Of a stretch of 18,474 bases of DNA, positions 8,576 through 15,946 are shown in pieces. The stretch is from CAYXDO01 sp964463485 (GTDB lineage Bacteria; Myxococcota; Kuafuiibacteriia; Kuafuiibacteriales; Kuafuiibacteriaceae). A program made the position numbers and the translations under genes. Where the stretch lies: positions 1-18,474 of the forward strand of contig CAYXDO010000200.1 of the NCBI GenBank assembly GCA_964463485.1, given 5' to 3'. The notes under the pieces are model-generated. The model did no database searches, had not been told where the DNA came from, and saw only the letters and a list, made by a program, of their open reading frames with translations. How positions within the stretch are numbered: the first letter of the stretch is position 1; each line of letters starts with the position of its first letter.

Positions 8576-9798
8576 CCGGTCCGGTGCACCCACGCGCTCA
8601 CCGCTCCGAGCGCCGCGCCCTCTCCGCCAAAAGTCTTTCGAACGGCCAACCTCCAAACTCTCGGGAAGACGTCCGGCAGGGACGAGTCCACCATGACCAC
8701 GCCATCCTGCGGCAGCCGCGACAAATCACCGCGGCTCCTGACCTCCTTCAGGCCGTCCGTCGACACGATGAGCACCGCGTTCGGAGCCTCGGTGCCGGTG
8801 AAGAGGATCGGCTCCGGACTGATCTTGACCTCGGCGAGTGAGAATCCGCTCCCAACCGTGACGGGGTAGTCGTTCTTCTGCACGACGTGCAACCCAGACA
8901 GCACGGCGGCTTGACCCAGGAGCGCGGCGGAAGATTGAACACGCTCGCCCGCGCTGCCGGCCACCACGACCGTCAGCGCCCGATCGAGGCGATGAGCGAA
9001 GACGCGGCCCGACTCGGCCTTCGTCCCCTCCGTACTCAGCAACCCAGGGAATCGCTTTCGATACACCTCGTGGTAGGGCTCCCGACTGCGATCCCGGATC
9101 AGCACACCCAGCGCTTGCCCGCGACTGTCCGCCATCGCCTTCAGCGACTTCCCGTCCAGGTGGTTCAGCGGCACCGCAAAGCCCGTGCACAGCTCCAGCA
9201 CTTCGACCATCGCGAAGCCAGGATGGGAGATCGCCTCGCAGATCACCGCTGCGAGATCCGCGTCGGTGGCGAGCTTTCGCGCAAAATACCCGCCTTTGTT
9301 GCTTCGGATGAACTCGGCCATGTCGATCGCGGGAACCCAATTCCCTTCGGGCGTGGTCGTCGTTCGGAACCCCTGCGGTGTGAGTGCCGAGTGCTGGCCG
9401 CCAGTCATTCCGTAGAGCATGTTGTTGTGCAACAGGACGGTCAGATCGACGTTCATGAGTGCGGCCTGGGACAAGTGTTGAAGACCGATCGTGGCGCCCC
9501 CGTCGCCGATCATCACCACGTTCTTGATCTTACCCTCTGCGAGCACGCCGTCCGCGAGCACGGCCCCAGCGGCGATCGCGGTCGATCGCCCATGAATGGT
9601 GTGAACCGAGTGCGCGGTCGGAAAATGCGGATCGACGAGGCCCACACAGCCGATGTCGCTGGTGAGCACCACGTCCGAAGGGCTCACCTCCAACCGGACC
9701 AAAGCCTCGTTCAGCCTTCGAGCGACCAGGCCATGTCCGCAGCCCTTGCAATAGGGGAAGGCTCGTTCGGCGAGGAAAGTCGCACTCACTCCGTTCAT
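8443..9798 (-). CDS. korB: 2-oxoacid:ferredoxin oxidoreductase, beta subunit fused to a gamma domain
   Basis: This 451-residue protein is longer than a usual beta subunit (about 250-350). Residues 1 to about 265 are the thiamine diphosphate beta domain: GDG (98-100) with NN (125-126) forms the cofactor motif, and C17, C20, C51 and C204 match the spacing of the four [4Fe-4S] ligands of crystallised archaeal enzymes. Residues about 274-435 resemble the gamma domain: VVVAGSAGERVQSSAALLGQAA replaces the usual GxGGQG start, followed by a VKIS strand and an LGA-type end. The family oxidises a 2-oxoacid with CoA to acyl-CoA, CO2 and reduced ferredoxin; the substrate (2-oxoglutarate or other) cannot be read. 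The start overlaps the alpha stop as ATGA, with a strong Shine-Dalgarno. The gene symbol is by analogy. Confidence 0.9.
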   Translation of the reverse strand: MNGVSATFLAERAFPYCKGCGHGLVARRLNEALVRLEVSPSDVVLTSDIGCVGLVDPHFPTAHSVHTIHGRSTAIAAGAVLADGVLAEGKIKNVVMIGDGGATIGLQHLSQAALMNVDLTVLLHNNMLYGMTGGQHSALTPQGFRTTTTPEGNWVPAIDMAEFIRSNKGGYFARKLATDADLAAVICEAISHPGFAMVEVLELCTGFAVPLNHLDGKSLKAMADSRGQALGVLIRDRSREPYHEVYRKRFPGLLSTEGTKAESGRVFAHRLDRALTVVVAGSAGERVQSSAALLGQAAVLSGLHVVQKNDYPVTVGSGFSLAEVKISPEPILFTGTEAPNAVLIVSTDGLKEVRSRGDLSRLPQDGVVMVDSSLPDVFPRVWRLAVRKTFGGEGAALGAVSAWVHRTGYLDPESLVAAAELAGPSLEASTRRVISMSTPQELQPVLTGHPT

Positions 9799-10904
9799 AA
9801 CGCCTCCAGAATTTCGCTCGGCCGGATCATTCCCCCCAGCTTGTTCACGCCCTTGACCTCGAGACCTTGGAAGGTTCGCGCGAGCGCCGAGCGATAGAGG
9901 CCGGTCATGTTCTCCTCCACCACGAGGACCCTTCGAACCGTCTCCGCCGCCGCGCGGAGCCGTCCTTCGGGGATCGGAAACAGAGTCTGGACACCCGCGA
10001 ACGAGACTCTTCGACCGGCCTTTCGGGCGGTCGACACAGCTTCGCGCGAAGCCCTCGCGCTGATCCCATAACTCACGACGAGGGTCTCCGCGCCAGCCTC
10101 GAGGTCGGCATCGACCCGCTCCATTTCGCTCGCCCTCGCTGCGACCTTGGCTTCGAGGTGACGGAGCACCTCCAAGGTCTCCGGATCGTTCTTTCGCAGC
10201 CATCCGTCTTTGTTGTGCGCGGAGCCGGTCACGGTGACCTTGCGCGCTCCGCCGAGCTCCGCGAACGGCGGCACGTCCGAGAGTCGATCGAAACCCACCG
10301 CGCGATACTCGCCTGGCCCGACCGCTGGCCGGTCCCAAGCGTCGATCTCCGGCAGCGCGTCGAGATCGATGGACTCGTAAGTCATCGCGACCTCCTTGTC
10401 GCTGAGTAGGATCACTGGGCACCGCAGCTTCTCCGACCAGTTGAAGGCCAACCTCGTCAGCTCGAAGCACTCGGCGGCCGTGCTCGGCGCGAACACCGGG
10501 ATGGTGTATCCGCCCGAAGTCGCGAATTCGGCCAGGAGCACGTCGCCCTGGCCGCCCTGAGTTGCGCCTCCGGTGCTCGGTCCCAACCTCTGCACGAGCG
10601 CGACGACCAGCGGAGTCTCCGTCATGAGTGCGTATTGAAACGCTTCGATCATCAGCGCCCAGCCCGGTCCGCTCGTCGCAGTCATCGCCTTGAACCCGCG
10701 CTGGGAGGCGCCGATACAATAACAAAGCGCGGAGATCTCGTCCGGAGCTCCCACCGCCAAGTCACCTCGGGCTTGAAGCCGCATCGTCATCTCGCGGTAA
10801 ATCTCGGAGGCGGGCGTGATTGGATACCCGCTGAAAAACCGGCAGCCAGAGCGCAACGCGCCCTCGACCACCAACTGATTCCCTGACCTGAGCTTCCTGT
10901 CCAT
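9795..10904 (-). CDS. korA: 2-oxoacid:ferredoxin oxidoreductase, alpha subunit
   Basis: The 369-residue alpha subunit pairs with the beta-gamma protein encoded next to it. Recognisable motifs are GYPITPASEI (26-35), TATSGPG (75-81), RLGPSTG (106-112) and TGSAHNKDGW (226-235), followed by a transketolase C-terminal-like domain containing VVSYGISARASREA (276-289). It lacks the N-terminal gamma domain found in the long KorA form; that domain is instead on the beta partner. The start codon lies 2 bp from three tandem 12-bp repeats that each carry GAGG, placing an SD-like core 5 bases before the ATG. It is divergent from the ferredoxin-flavoprotein-cytochrome operon across 253 bp. Whether the substrate is 2-oxoglutarate, pyruvate or a branched-chain acid cannot be told. 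The gene symbol is by analogy. Confidence 0.92.
   Translation of the reverse strand: MDRKLRSGNQLVVEGALRSGCRFFSGYPITPASEIYREMTMRLQARGDLAVGAPDEISALCYCIGASQRGFKAMTATSGPGWALMIEAFQYALMTETPLVVALVQRLGPSTGGATQGGQGDVLLAEFATSGGYTIPVFAPSTAAECFELTRLAFNWSEKLRCPVILLSDKEVAMTYESIDLDALPEIDAWDRPAVGPGEYRAVGFDRLSDVPPFAELGGARKVTVTGSAHNKDGWLRKNDPETLEVLRHLEAKVAARASEMERVDADLEAGAETLVVSYGISARASREAVSTARKAGRRVSFAGVQTLFPIPEGRLRAAAETVRRVLVVEENMTGLYRSALARTFQGLEVKGVNKLGGMIRPSEILEAL
9803..9807 (-). promoter_or_regulatory. Shine-Dalgarno of the beta-gamma gene
   Basis: On the minus strand GGAGG stands 4 bases before the ATG at 9798. It is inside the end of the alpha coding region and, with the ATGA stop-start overlap, supports coupled translation and this choice of start. 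Confidence 0.8.
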
Positions 10905-10906
10905 TC

Positions 10907-10942
10907 GTCCCTCGTTTGGTCCCTCGTTTGGTCCCTCGTTTG
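10907..10942 (-). repeat. Three tandem 12-bp repeats carrying SD-like cores in the korA leader
   Basis: There are three perfect copies of GTCCCTCGTTTG on the plus strand (10907-10918, 10919-10930, 10931-10942). On the korA strand each reads CAAACGAGGGAC, so GAGG occurs three times, and the last copy places it 5 bases before the ATG. A change in copy number would move or multiply ribosome-binding cores or operator-like sites without touching the coding frame. Confidence 0.9.
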
Positions 10943-11157
10943 CGCGGCGGTCTCAAGCACACCCCGGGCCAGCGCTCCACGGCTGAGTGCGAGTTCCGGC
11001 GAGTCGGAAAAAATTGCGCAGCGGTGGAAGGGCTGCGCGGGATTCCGCCTCGCCCAGGGCCCCCTCGCTCCTTTTCGCCTCCTGGGTTGAACACAGGTGA
11101 AAGAGTTTCATCGAAATTCGTGGCAGGCTGGACGTACTCCTGCCGAGTGCCGGGTTC
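10943..11157. promoter_or_regulatory. Divergent promoter region between korAB and the cytochrome operon
   Basis: With the repeats next to korA, the whole gap is 253 bp and must serve transcription of both divergent operons. TTGAAC at 11087-11092 resembles a -35 box for the rightward operon, but no good -10 box is found at the right spacing, so no promoter is claimed. The stretch around 11040-11085 is pyrimidine-rich on the plus strand. The shared region makes common control of the two operons possible. Confidence 0.45.
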
Positions 11158-13413
11158 ATGGAAGACGTCCTGCCGTACGTAACCCTCGGCGTAGTCGCCC
11201 TCGTCGCCCTCGTCTTCGTCGGCCTTCGGAGACAGCGCGAACGCCGCGACACCGAGCGCCACCGGCTGGCCCGCCAAGAGGGTCTCCACGTACCCACGTC
11301 TCTGCATCCGGTGATCGACACGGACCTATGCATCGGGAGCTTGGCTTGCGTGCGATCGTGCCCTGAGGGCGACATCCTGGGCATCGTGAACGGCGCCGGC
11401 GCGCTCGTGGCCGGTGCCAACTGTATCGGTCACGGGCGGTGCGCCGCGGAGTGTCCGGTCGACGCGATCAAGCTCGTGTTCGGCAGCAGCGAGCGCGGGA
11501 TCGACCTTCCCGAGGTCGACGAGACTTTCGAGTCGAGCCGACCGGGCGTCCATATCGTCGGTGAGTTGTCCGGGATGGGACTCATCAAGAACGCCATGAC
11601 TCAAGGCCTCGAGCTCGGTGAGTACCTCGGCCGCACCCTCGAGCAGAGCCACGGAGAGCTCGACGTGGTGATCGTCGGCGCGGGCCCCGCCGGACTGGCG
11701 ACCGGGCTCGCGCTCCGAGCGGCGGGGGTCTCTTTCGAGATCCTCGAACAGGACTCCCTCGGCGGCACGGTGGCTTCCTACCCGCGTCAGAAGGTCGTGA
11801 TGACCGAGCGAGTGCTGCTTCCCATTCACGGAGAGTTTGGAAAGAGCTCGATCTCCAAGGAGGAGTTGATCGCCGAGTTCGAGCGCATGCGAGCTCGGGC
11901 GGAGCTCCCCGTTCAGACGGGAGTGAAAGTCACCGCGGTGAACGGAGCCGACCGCAATTTCACGGTGAGGACGAGCTCGGGCGATCGGCGCGCAAAGAAG
12001 GTAGTGCTGGCAACGGGGCGTCGTGGCTCGCCGCGCAAGCTCGGCGTGAAGGGGGAAGACTCCGCTCACGTCACCTACCGGCTGATCGACCCGGAGCAAT
12101 ACACAGGTGAGTCTGTACTGGTCGTCGGCGGGGGTGACTCGGCCATCGAGGCCGCGCTCGCCCTCGCCGAGGCGGGCGCAACCGTCGCGATCTCCTACCG
12201 CGGACCGGCGTTCGCGCGCTGCCGCGCGGAGAACCGAGACAAGATTTCCCGCGCAATCGAGCAGGGCCAGGTCAAAGCAATCCTTAGCTCGGAGGTCGTG
12301 GAGATTCGCGGAGAGCTCTCGGATCGGTCGAAGGGGCCGAGCCTCGACCAGCGCGGAGCTCGAAGCCTCGGCCGGGAGTGCGACCTCGACGTGGGAGGCC
12401 AAAGAGTGACGCTGCCGGCTTCGTACGTGATCGTTTCGATCGGGGGTGAGTTACCCACCGAGTTCCTCCAGACCCTTGGTATCGGCGTCCGCCGTTTCTC
12501 GGGCGAGGAGCGCAAGTCCGCTGCATCGAACAAAGTAGTCGGGATCGGCCGGCGTACCCGGCGCTCCGATCAAGAAGAAGGCCGGCGGCGGGAGCTGCTC
12601 GGAGTGGGATTGTTCGGCCTCGGACTGATCATCCTCGCCGCGCTCGCGTTCGTCGGGGGCGATTATTACTGGCTGAGCCAAGAGGCTCGGGAGCAGCACC
12701 CTCAGCATGACTTCTTGCGGTCATCGGGGCTATGGGGCCACGGCGTCGGCATCGCCGCGACGATCTTCATGATGTCGAATTTCCTCTACGCCATGCGTAA
12801 GCGGATCAGAGCCCTACGCGGGCTCGGCCGGATCAAGACCTGGCTGACTTTTCACGTCTTCGTCGGAACCATGAGCCCGCTCGTCATCGCGTTTCATGCG
12901 GCCTTCGAATCCAAGAATCAGCTCGCCACCGCTACGGCCGCGTCTCTGGCGATTGTCGCAGTCACCGGCCTCATCGGGCGTTATCTTTACGCGCTGCTGC
13001 CCTCGCGCGAGGGTAAGCTCGTCGACCTCTCGGAGCTCCGTGCCCGGTACGCGCTGCTCCGCGCGGAGATCTCGGAAGAAGCGCGAGCTCGAGTCGGTCG
13101 GGTCGCGGATCGAATCGTAGCGGAACCGCCCCGAAGAGGCGCCGTGCTCGAAGTGCTGCGCTCCCCGATCGACGGACTACGACTTCGAGCAGCTCGGGCC
13201 GCCCATCCCGACTTCGTGGACTTCGAGGTTTGGGAGGCTCTGGCTGAGGCACAGACTCTTCGTGTCTCCGTGGCTTTTTATCGGGGTCTCCGAAGGGCCC
13301 TCGGTGCGTGGAGAGTGTTGCATGTCGTGCTCGCCGTATTTCTCGTGTTCGCCATCGCGGTCCACGTAGCCATCTCGATTTATCTCGGATATGCCTGGAT
13401 TCTGACTCCATGA
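11158..13413 (+). CDS. Membrane-bound ferredoxin/FAD-NAD(P)/cytochrome-b-like oxidoreductase
   Basis: This 751-residue protein joins four parts. Residues 5-23 are a membrane anchor. Residues 55-108 are a two-motif ferredoxin domain with C58, C64, C68 and C89, C95, C99; the second Cys of each motif is replaced (S61, H92). Residues 168-465 are a thioredoxin-reductase-like flavoprotein fold with VIVGAGPAG (171-179) and a second dinucleotide loop VVGGGDSAIEAA (322-333), but without the redox CxxC of real thioredoxin reductases. Residues about 480-751 hold several membrane helices with H528, H566, H580, H722 and H736, candidate heme b ligands. It probably moves electrons from ferredoxin or NAD(P)H through the inner membrane to quinone or to the periplasmic cytochromes encoded next. 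Its stop overlaps the next ATG by 4 bases. The Shine-Dalgarno is weak. Confidence 0.85.
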   Translation: MEDVLPYVTLGVVALVALVFVGLRRQRERRDTERHRLARQEGLHVPTSLHPVIDTDLCIGSLACVRSCPEGDILGIVNGAGALVAGANCIGHGRCAAECPVDAIKLVFGSSERGIDLPEVDETFESSRPGVHIVGELSGMGLIKNAMTQGLELGEYLGRTLEQSHGELDVVIVGAGPAGLATGLALRAAGVSFEILEQDSLGGTVASYPRQKVVMTERVLLPIHGEFGKSSISKEELIAEFERMRARAELPVQTGVKVTAVNGADRNFTVRTSSGDRRAKKVVLATGRRGSPRKLGVKGEDSAHVTYRLIDPEQYTGESVLVVGGGDSAIEAALALAEAGATVAISYRGPAFARCRAENRDKISRAIEQGQVKAILSSEVVEIRGELSDRSKGPSLDQRGARSLGRECDLDVGGQRVTLPASYVIVSIGGELPTEFLQTLGIGVRRFSGEERKSAASNKVVGIGRRTRRSDQEEGRRRELLGVGLFGLGLIILAALAFVGGDYYWLSQEAREQHPQHDFLRSSGLWGHGVGIAATIFMMSNFLYAMRKRIRALRGLGRIKTWLTFHVFVGTMSPLVIAFHAAFESKNQLATATAASLAIVAVTGLIGRYLYALLPSREGKLVDLSELRARYALLRAEISEEARARVGRVADRIVAEPPRRGAVLEVLRSPIDGLRLRAARAAHPDFVDFEVWEALAEAQTLRVSVAFYRGLRRALGAWRVLHVVLAVFLVFAIAVHVAISIYLGYAWILTP

Positions 13414-15164
13414 AATGGACGGCGACCTTCGCGATCGCGATGAGCCTGGTGGCCGGAGAAGCGTCGGCGCAGCTCCTTTCCCCGGGCAAGCTGGCTCGAC
13501 CTCACGCCGATCTCGAAGGGCTCAGGTCGTGCACGAAGTGCCACGAGGCCGGCTCGAAGCTCGGCGAGAAGCTCTGCTTGGATTGCCACACGGAGCTCCG
13601 AGCTCGAGTGGAGCAGAAGCGAGGCTACCACGGTCGCCTGGAGGATCGAACCTGTCACAAATGCCACCCCGATCATCGCGGGGAGGATTTCGAGATGGTG
13701 ATTTTTGGGCCGAGGGGTGAGAAAGGGTTCGACCATCGACTCTCCGGCTACGCGCTCGACGGAGCTCACGCAAAGGTGAGTTGTGAGGAGTGCCATGACT
13801 CGAGGTTGGTCGCTGCCGCGGATGTTCGAGCCCTGATGAAAAAACACAGGAAGGCCAAGACCTACTTGGGACTGTCTGCGGACTGCAGCTCGTGCCACTT
13901 CGACGAGCACCGCGGACAGCTCGGGCAGGACTGCAAGTCGTGCCACTCGACCAGGACCTTCCAGATCGAGAGATTCGACCACGGTCTTTCGCGCTACGAG
14001 CTCTCGGGCGCCCACGTGAAGGTCGCGTGCGACAAGTGCCACGAAGCCAAAACAGGGACCGAGCCCGCCGCCACCTTCCCGAAGCCAAAGTCACTCTCGT
14101 TCGTGACCTACAAGCCGCTCGAGTTCGATCGGTGTACGTCGTGTCACCAGGACCCTCACACCGGGCGCTTCGGTGCGGACTGCTCGCGGTGTCACGACAC
14201 CACGAATTGGAGTCGCACCCGGCTCGACTCTCCCGACAAAGTCGCATTCCACGACCGGACTCGGTACCCGCTCGTCGGCCTGCATCGCTCGGTCGCCTGC
14301 GAGAGCTGTCACGGACCAAAACGTGCGCCAAAATGGAAAGGGGTCGCATTCGACCGCTGCGATCGCTGCCACCTCGACGCGCATCGCGGTGAGCTCCCGG
14401 GGGACTGCGAGCCTTGCCACGACCTGCGCGGCTTCGTTCCCTCGACCTTCGAGCGAGAGGCCCACGACGACACCCCGTATCCGCTTCGAGGAGGGCACGC
14501 CGCGGCCGCGTGCGCCGCCTGCCACGCGAAGGCCGAGTCGGCGGAGCTCATGAAGCCGCCCAAAGGTCGCGCACTCTTGGTGTCGAATCGGAGATTTCGC
14601 TTCGATCGGGAGGACGACTGCTCCAGCTGTCACGCCGATCCCCACCAACAGGAGCTCGCGCCGAAGGCATGTACCGAGTGTCACGTGGTCGACTCATTCA
14701 CGATCCTCTCCTTCGATCACGACGCCGAGAGCAGCTACCCGCTCACTGGCAAACACCGCGGACTCTCCGAGGCGCAACCCATCCCCTGCGGCCGCTGCCA
14801 TGCCTCCGCCGACGGTCGCGTCTCGTATCGCGGCACGCCCAAGGAGTGCAGAGATTGTCACACCGACGTACATGCCGGCCAGCTCGATGCCCCTCCGAGC
14901 GACCTCGAATGCGATGAAAACTGCGCCCGCTTGGGTTGCTCGCGATGTCACGACACCAACGGGTTCAAGACTACTGCGTTCCGGCATGACCCTGAGTTCA
15001 CGACGTATTCGCTGGACGGAAGCCACGCGACCGTAGACTGCGGCGGATGTCATCTGAAACGGGAGACGCCCCACCCGACTATCTACCGCGGACTGCCTCG
15101 GACCTGCGCGGGCTGCCACGTCGATCCCCACGACGGCCGAATGAGGAGGTTCGAGCAGCCATGA
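13410..15164 (+). CDS. Secreted 20-heme c-type cytochrome
   Basis: The start at 13410 is chosen because it overlaps the previous stop (ATGA) and begins a clean signal peptide, MKWTATFAIAMSLVAGEASA, with likely cleavage after residue 20. The 584-residue protein contains 20 CxxCH heme c attachment motifs, the first at residues 41-45. A recurring module is FDH...Y.L.GxH....CxxCH followed by CxxCHxDxHxGxLxxxCxxCH, repeated through the whole length, so the protein looks like a chain of duplicated cytochrome c7/c3-like units. It is expected to be periplasmic and to act as a long electron wire. No enzyme active-site motif is visible. It lies between the inner-membrane oxidoreductase and a second cytochrome with related modules. 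Confidence 0.93.
   Translation: MKWTATFAIAMSLVAGEASAQLLSPGKLARPHADLEGLRSCTKCHEAGSKLGEKLCLDCHTELRARVEQKRGYHGRLEDRTCHKCHPDHRGEDFEMVIFGPRGEKGFDHRLSGYALDGAHAKVSCEECHDSRLVAAADVRALMKKHRKAKTYLGLSADCSSCHFDEHRGQLGQDCKSCHSTRTFQIERFDHGLSRYELSGAHVKVACDKCHEAKTGTEPAATFPKPKSLSFVTYKPLEFDRCTSCHQDPHTGRFGADCSRCHDTTNWSRTRLDSPDKVAFHDRTRYPLVGLHRSVACESCHGPKRAPKWKGVAFDRCDRCHLDAHRGELPGDCEPCHDLRGFVPSTFEREAHDDTPYPLRGGHAAAACAACHAKAESAELMKPPKGRALLVSNRRFRFDREDDCSSCHADPHQQELAPKACTECHVVDSFTILSFDHDAESSYPLTGKHRGLSEAQPIPCGRCHASADGRVSYRGTPKECRDCHTDVHAGQLDAPPSDLECDENCARLGCSRCHDTNGFKTTAFRHDPEFTTYSLDGSHATVDCGGCHLKRETPHPTIYRGLPRTCAGCHVDPHDGRMRRFEQP
15144..15149 (+). promoter_or_regulatory. Shine-Dalgarno of the 10-heme cytochrome gene
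   Basis: A perfect AGGAGG lies 11 bases before the ATG at 15161, inside the end of the 20-heme gene. It fixes the start at 15161 and argues against the longer upstream ORF at 15047. Confidence 0.85.
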
Positions 15165-15946
15165 TAGGTCTGATTTTGCTCGCGCTCGCGAACCCCTCGA
15201 CCACCACGGCGACCGCCAGTCGCTGCGAGGCTTGTCACGTCTCGACGAGCTGGTCGGAGGTGACTTTCGATCACGATCGAACTCGTTTCCCGCTGACCGG
15301 CGAACACTCTGGCCCGCGATGCGCTGCATGTCACCGGCAAGGCGTCGACTCGCCCCTGAGTCTGGCCTGCGCGAGCTGCCACCTGGACGTTCATGTCTCG
15401 GCCCTCGGAAAACGATGCGAAGGCTGCCACGACACTCGGACTTGGCGGTCGCTGTTCGACCCCACCGCCCACCGAAGGACTGGCTTCGAGCTGACGGGAA
15501 GTCATGCCGCCACACCCTGCGAGAGCTGCCACACGGACGCGCTCGGGAGCCGGGCCTTCTCGCGTGCAGGCGCCGAGTGTGTGAGTTGCCACTTGGCTGA
15601 GTATCAACGCGCGGGCACGACCTCGATCGATCACGCCGCGGCCGGCTTCGACGATCGCTGCGCTCGCTGCCATCTCGCCACACGCTTTGACGACGCGGCC
15701 TATCCAGACCACGACACTTGCTTCCTGATTACGGCCGGACCCCATGGCGGAATCAAGTGCCGAGACTGCCACACCTCGATTCCCGCCGGGCGCCTCGAGG
15801 TCGGCGCCTGCCAGACCAACACGGCCAGCTGCATCGGGTGCCACGAGCATTCCTGTGAGAAGTCGGATAGGCGCCACGGGGACGTTCCAGGATACCAATG
15901 TAAGGATCGCAAATGTTACGAGTGCCATCGATTTACGTCAGACTGA
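15161..15946 (+). CDS. Secreted 10-heme c-type cytochrome
   Basis: The protein has 261 residues and starts with an ATG that overlaps the previous stop as ATGA. The N-terminus MIGLILLALANPSTTTATAS is a short signal-like segment without a Lys or Arg, then the first CxxCH follows at residues 22-26. There are 10 CxxCH motifs. The first seven lie in modules (FDHDRTRFPLTGEH...CAACH) very similar to those of the 20-heme protein. The end, HGDVPGYQCKDRKCYECH, instead resembles modules of the following lipoprotein. Several extra cysteines (in DTCFL, GACQT, HSCEK and YQCKD) could form disulfides. It is expected to be periplasmic and may bridge its two neighbours. Its 3' end overlaps the next gene by 34 bases. 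Confidence 0.9.
   Translation: MIGLILLALANPSTTTATASRCEACHVSTSWSEVTFDHDRTRFPLTGEHSGPRCAACHRQGVDSPLSLACASCHLDVHVSALGKRCEGCHDTRTWRSLFDPTAHRRTGFELTGSHAATPCESCHTDALGSRAFSRAGAECVSCHLAEYQRAGTTSIDHAAAGFDDRCARCHLATRFDDAAYPDHDTCFLITAGPHGGIKCRDCHTSIPAGRLEVGACQTNTASCIGCHEHSCEKSDRRHGDVPGYQCKDRKCYECHRFTSD

Noticed and set aside
7922..8656. N-terminal extension of the lipoprotein to a start at 8656
   Set aside because: The added 245 residues are Arg/Gly/Asp-rich with no domain and overlap two other genes; a signal peptide begins only at 7921.
9799..10725. Upstream extension of the beta-gamma gene
   Set aside because: It would lie entirely inside the alpha gene in another frame; the ATG at 9798 has GGAGG and the conserved beta start.
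11087..11118. Sigma-70 promoter for the cytochrome operon
   Set aside because: TTGAAC is a fair -35 box, but no acceptable -10 box lies 16-18 bases downstream.
13308..13409. Earlier start for the 20-heme cytochrome
   Set aside because: It would put 34 charged residues before a clean signal peptide; the ATGA overlap start is better.
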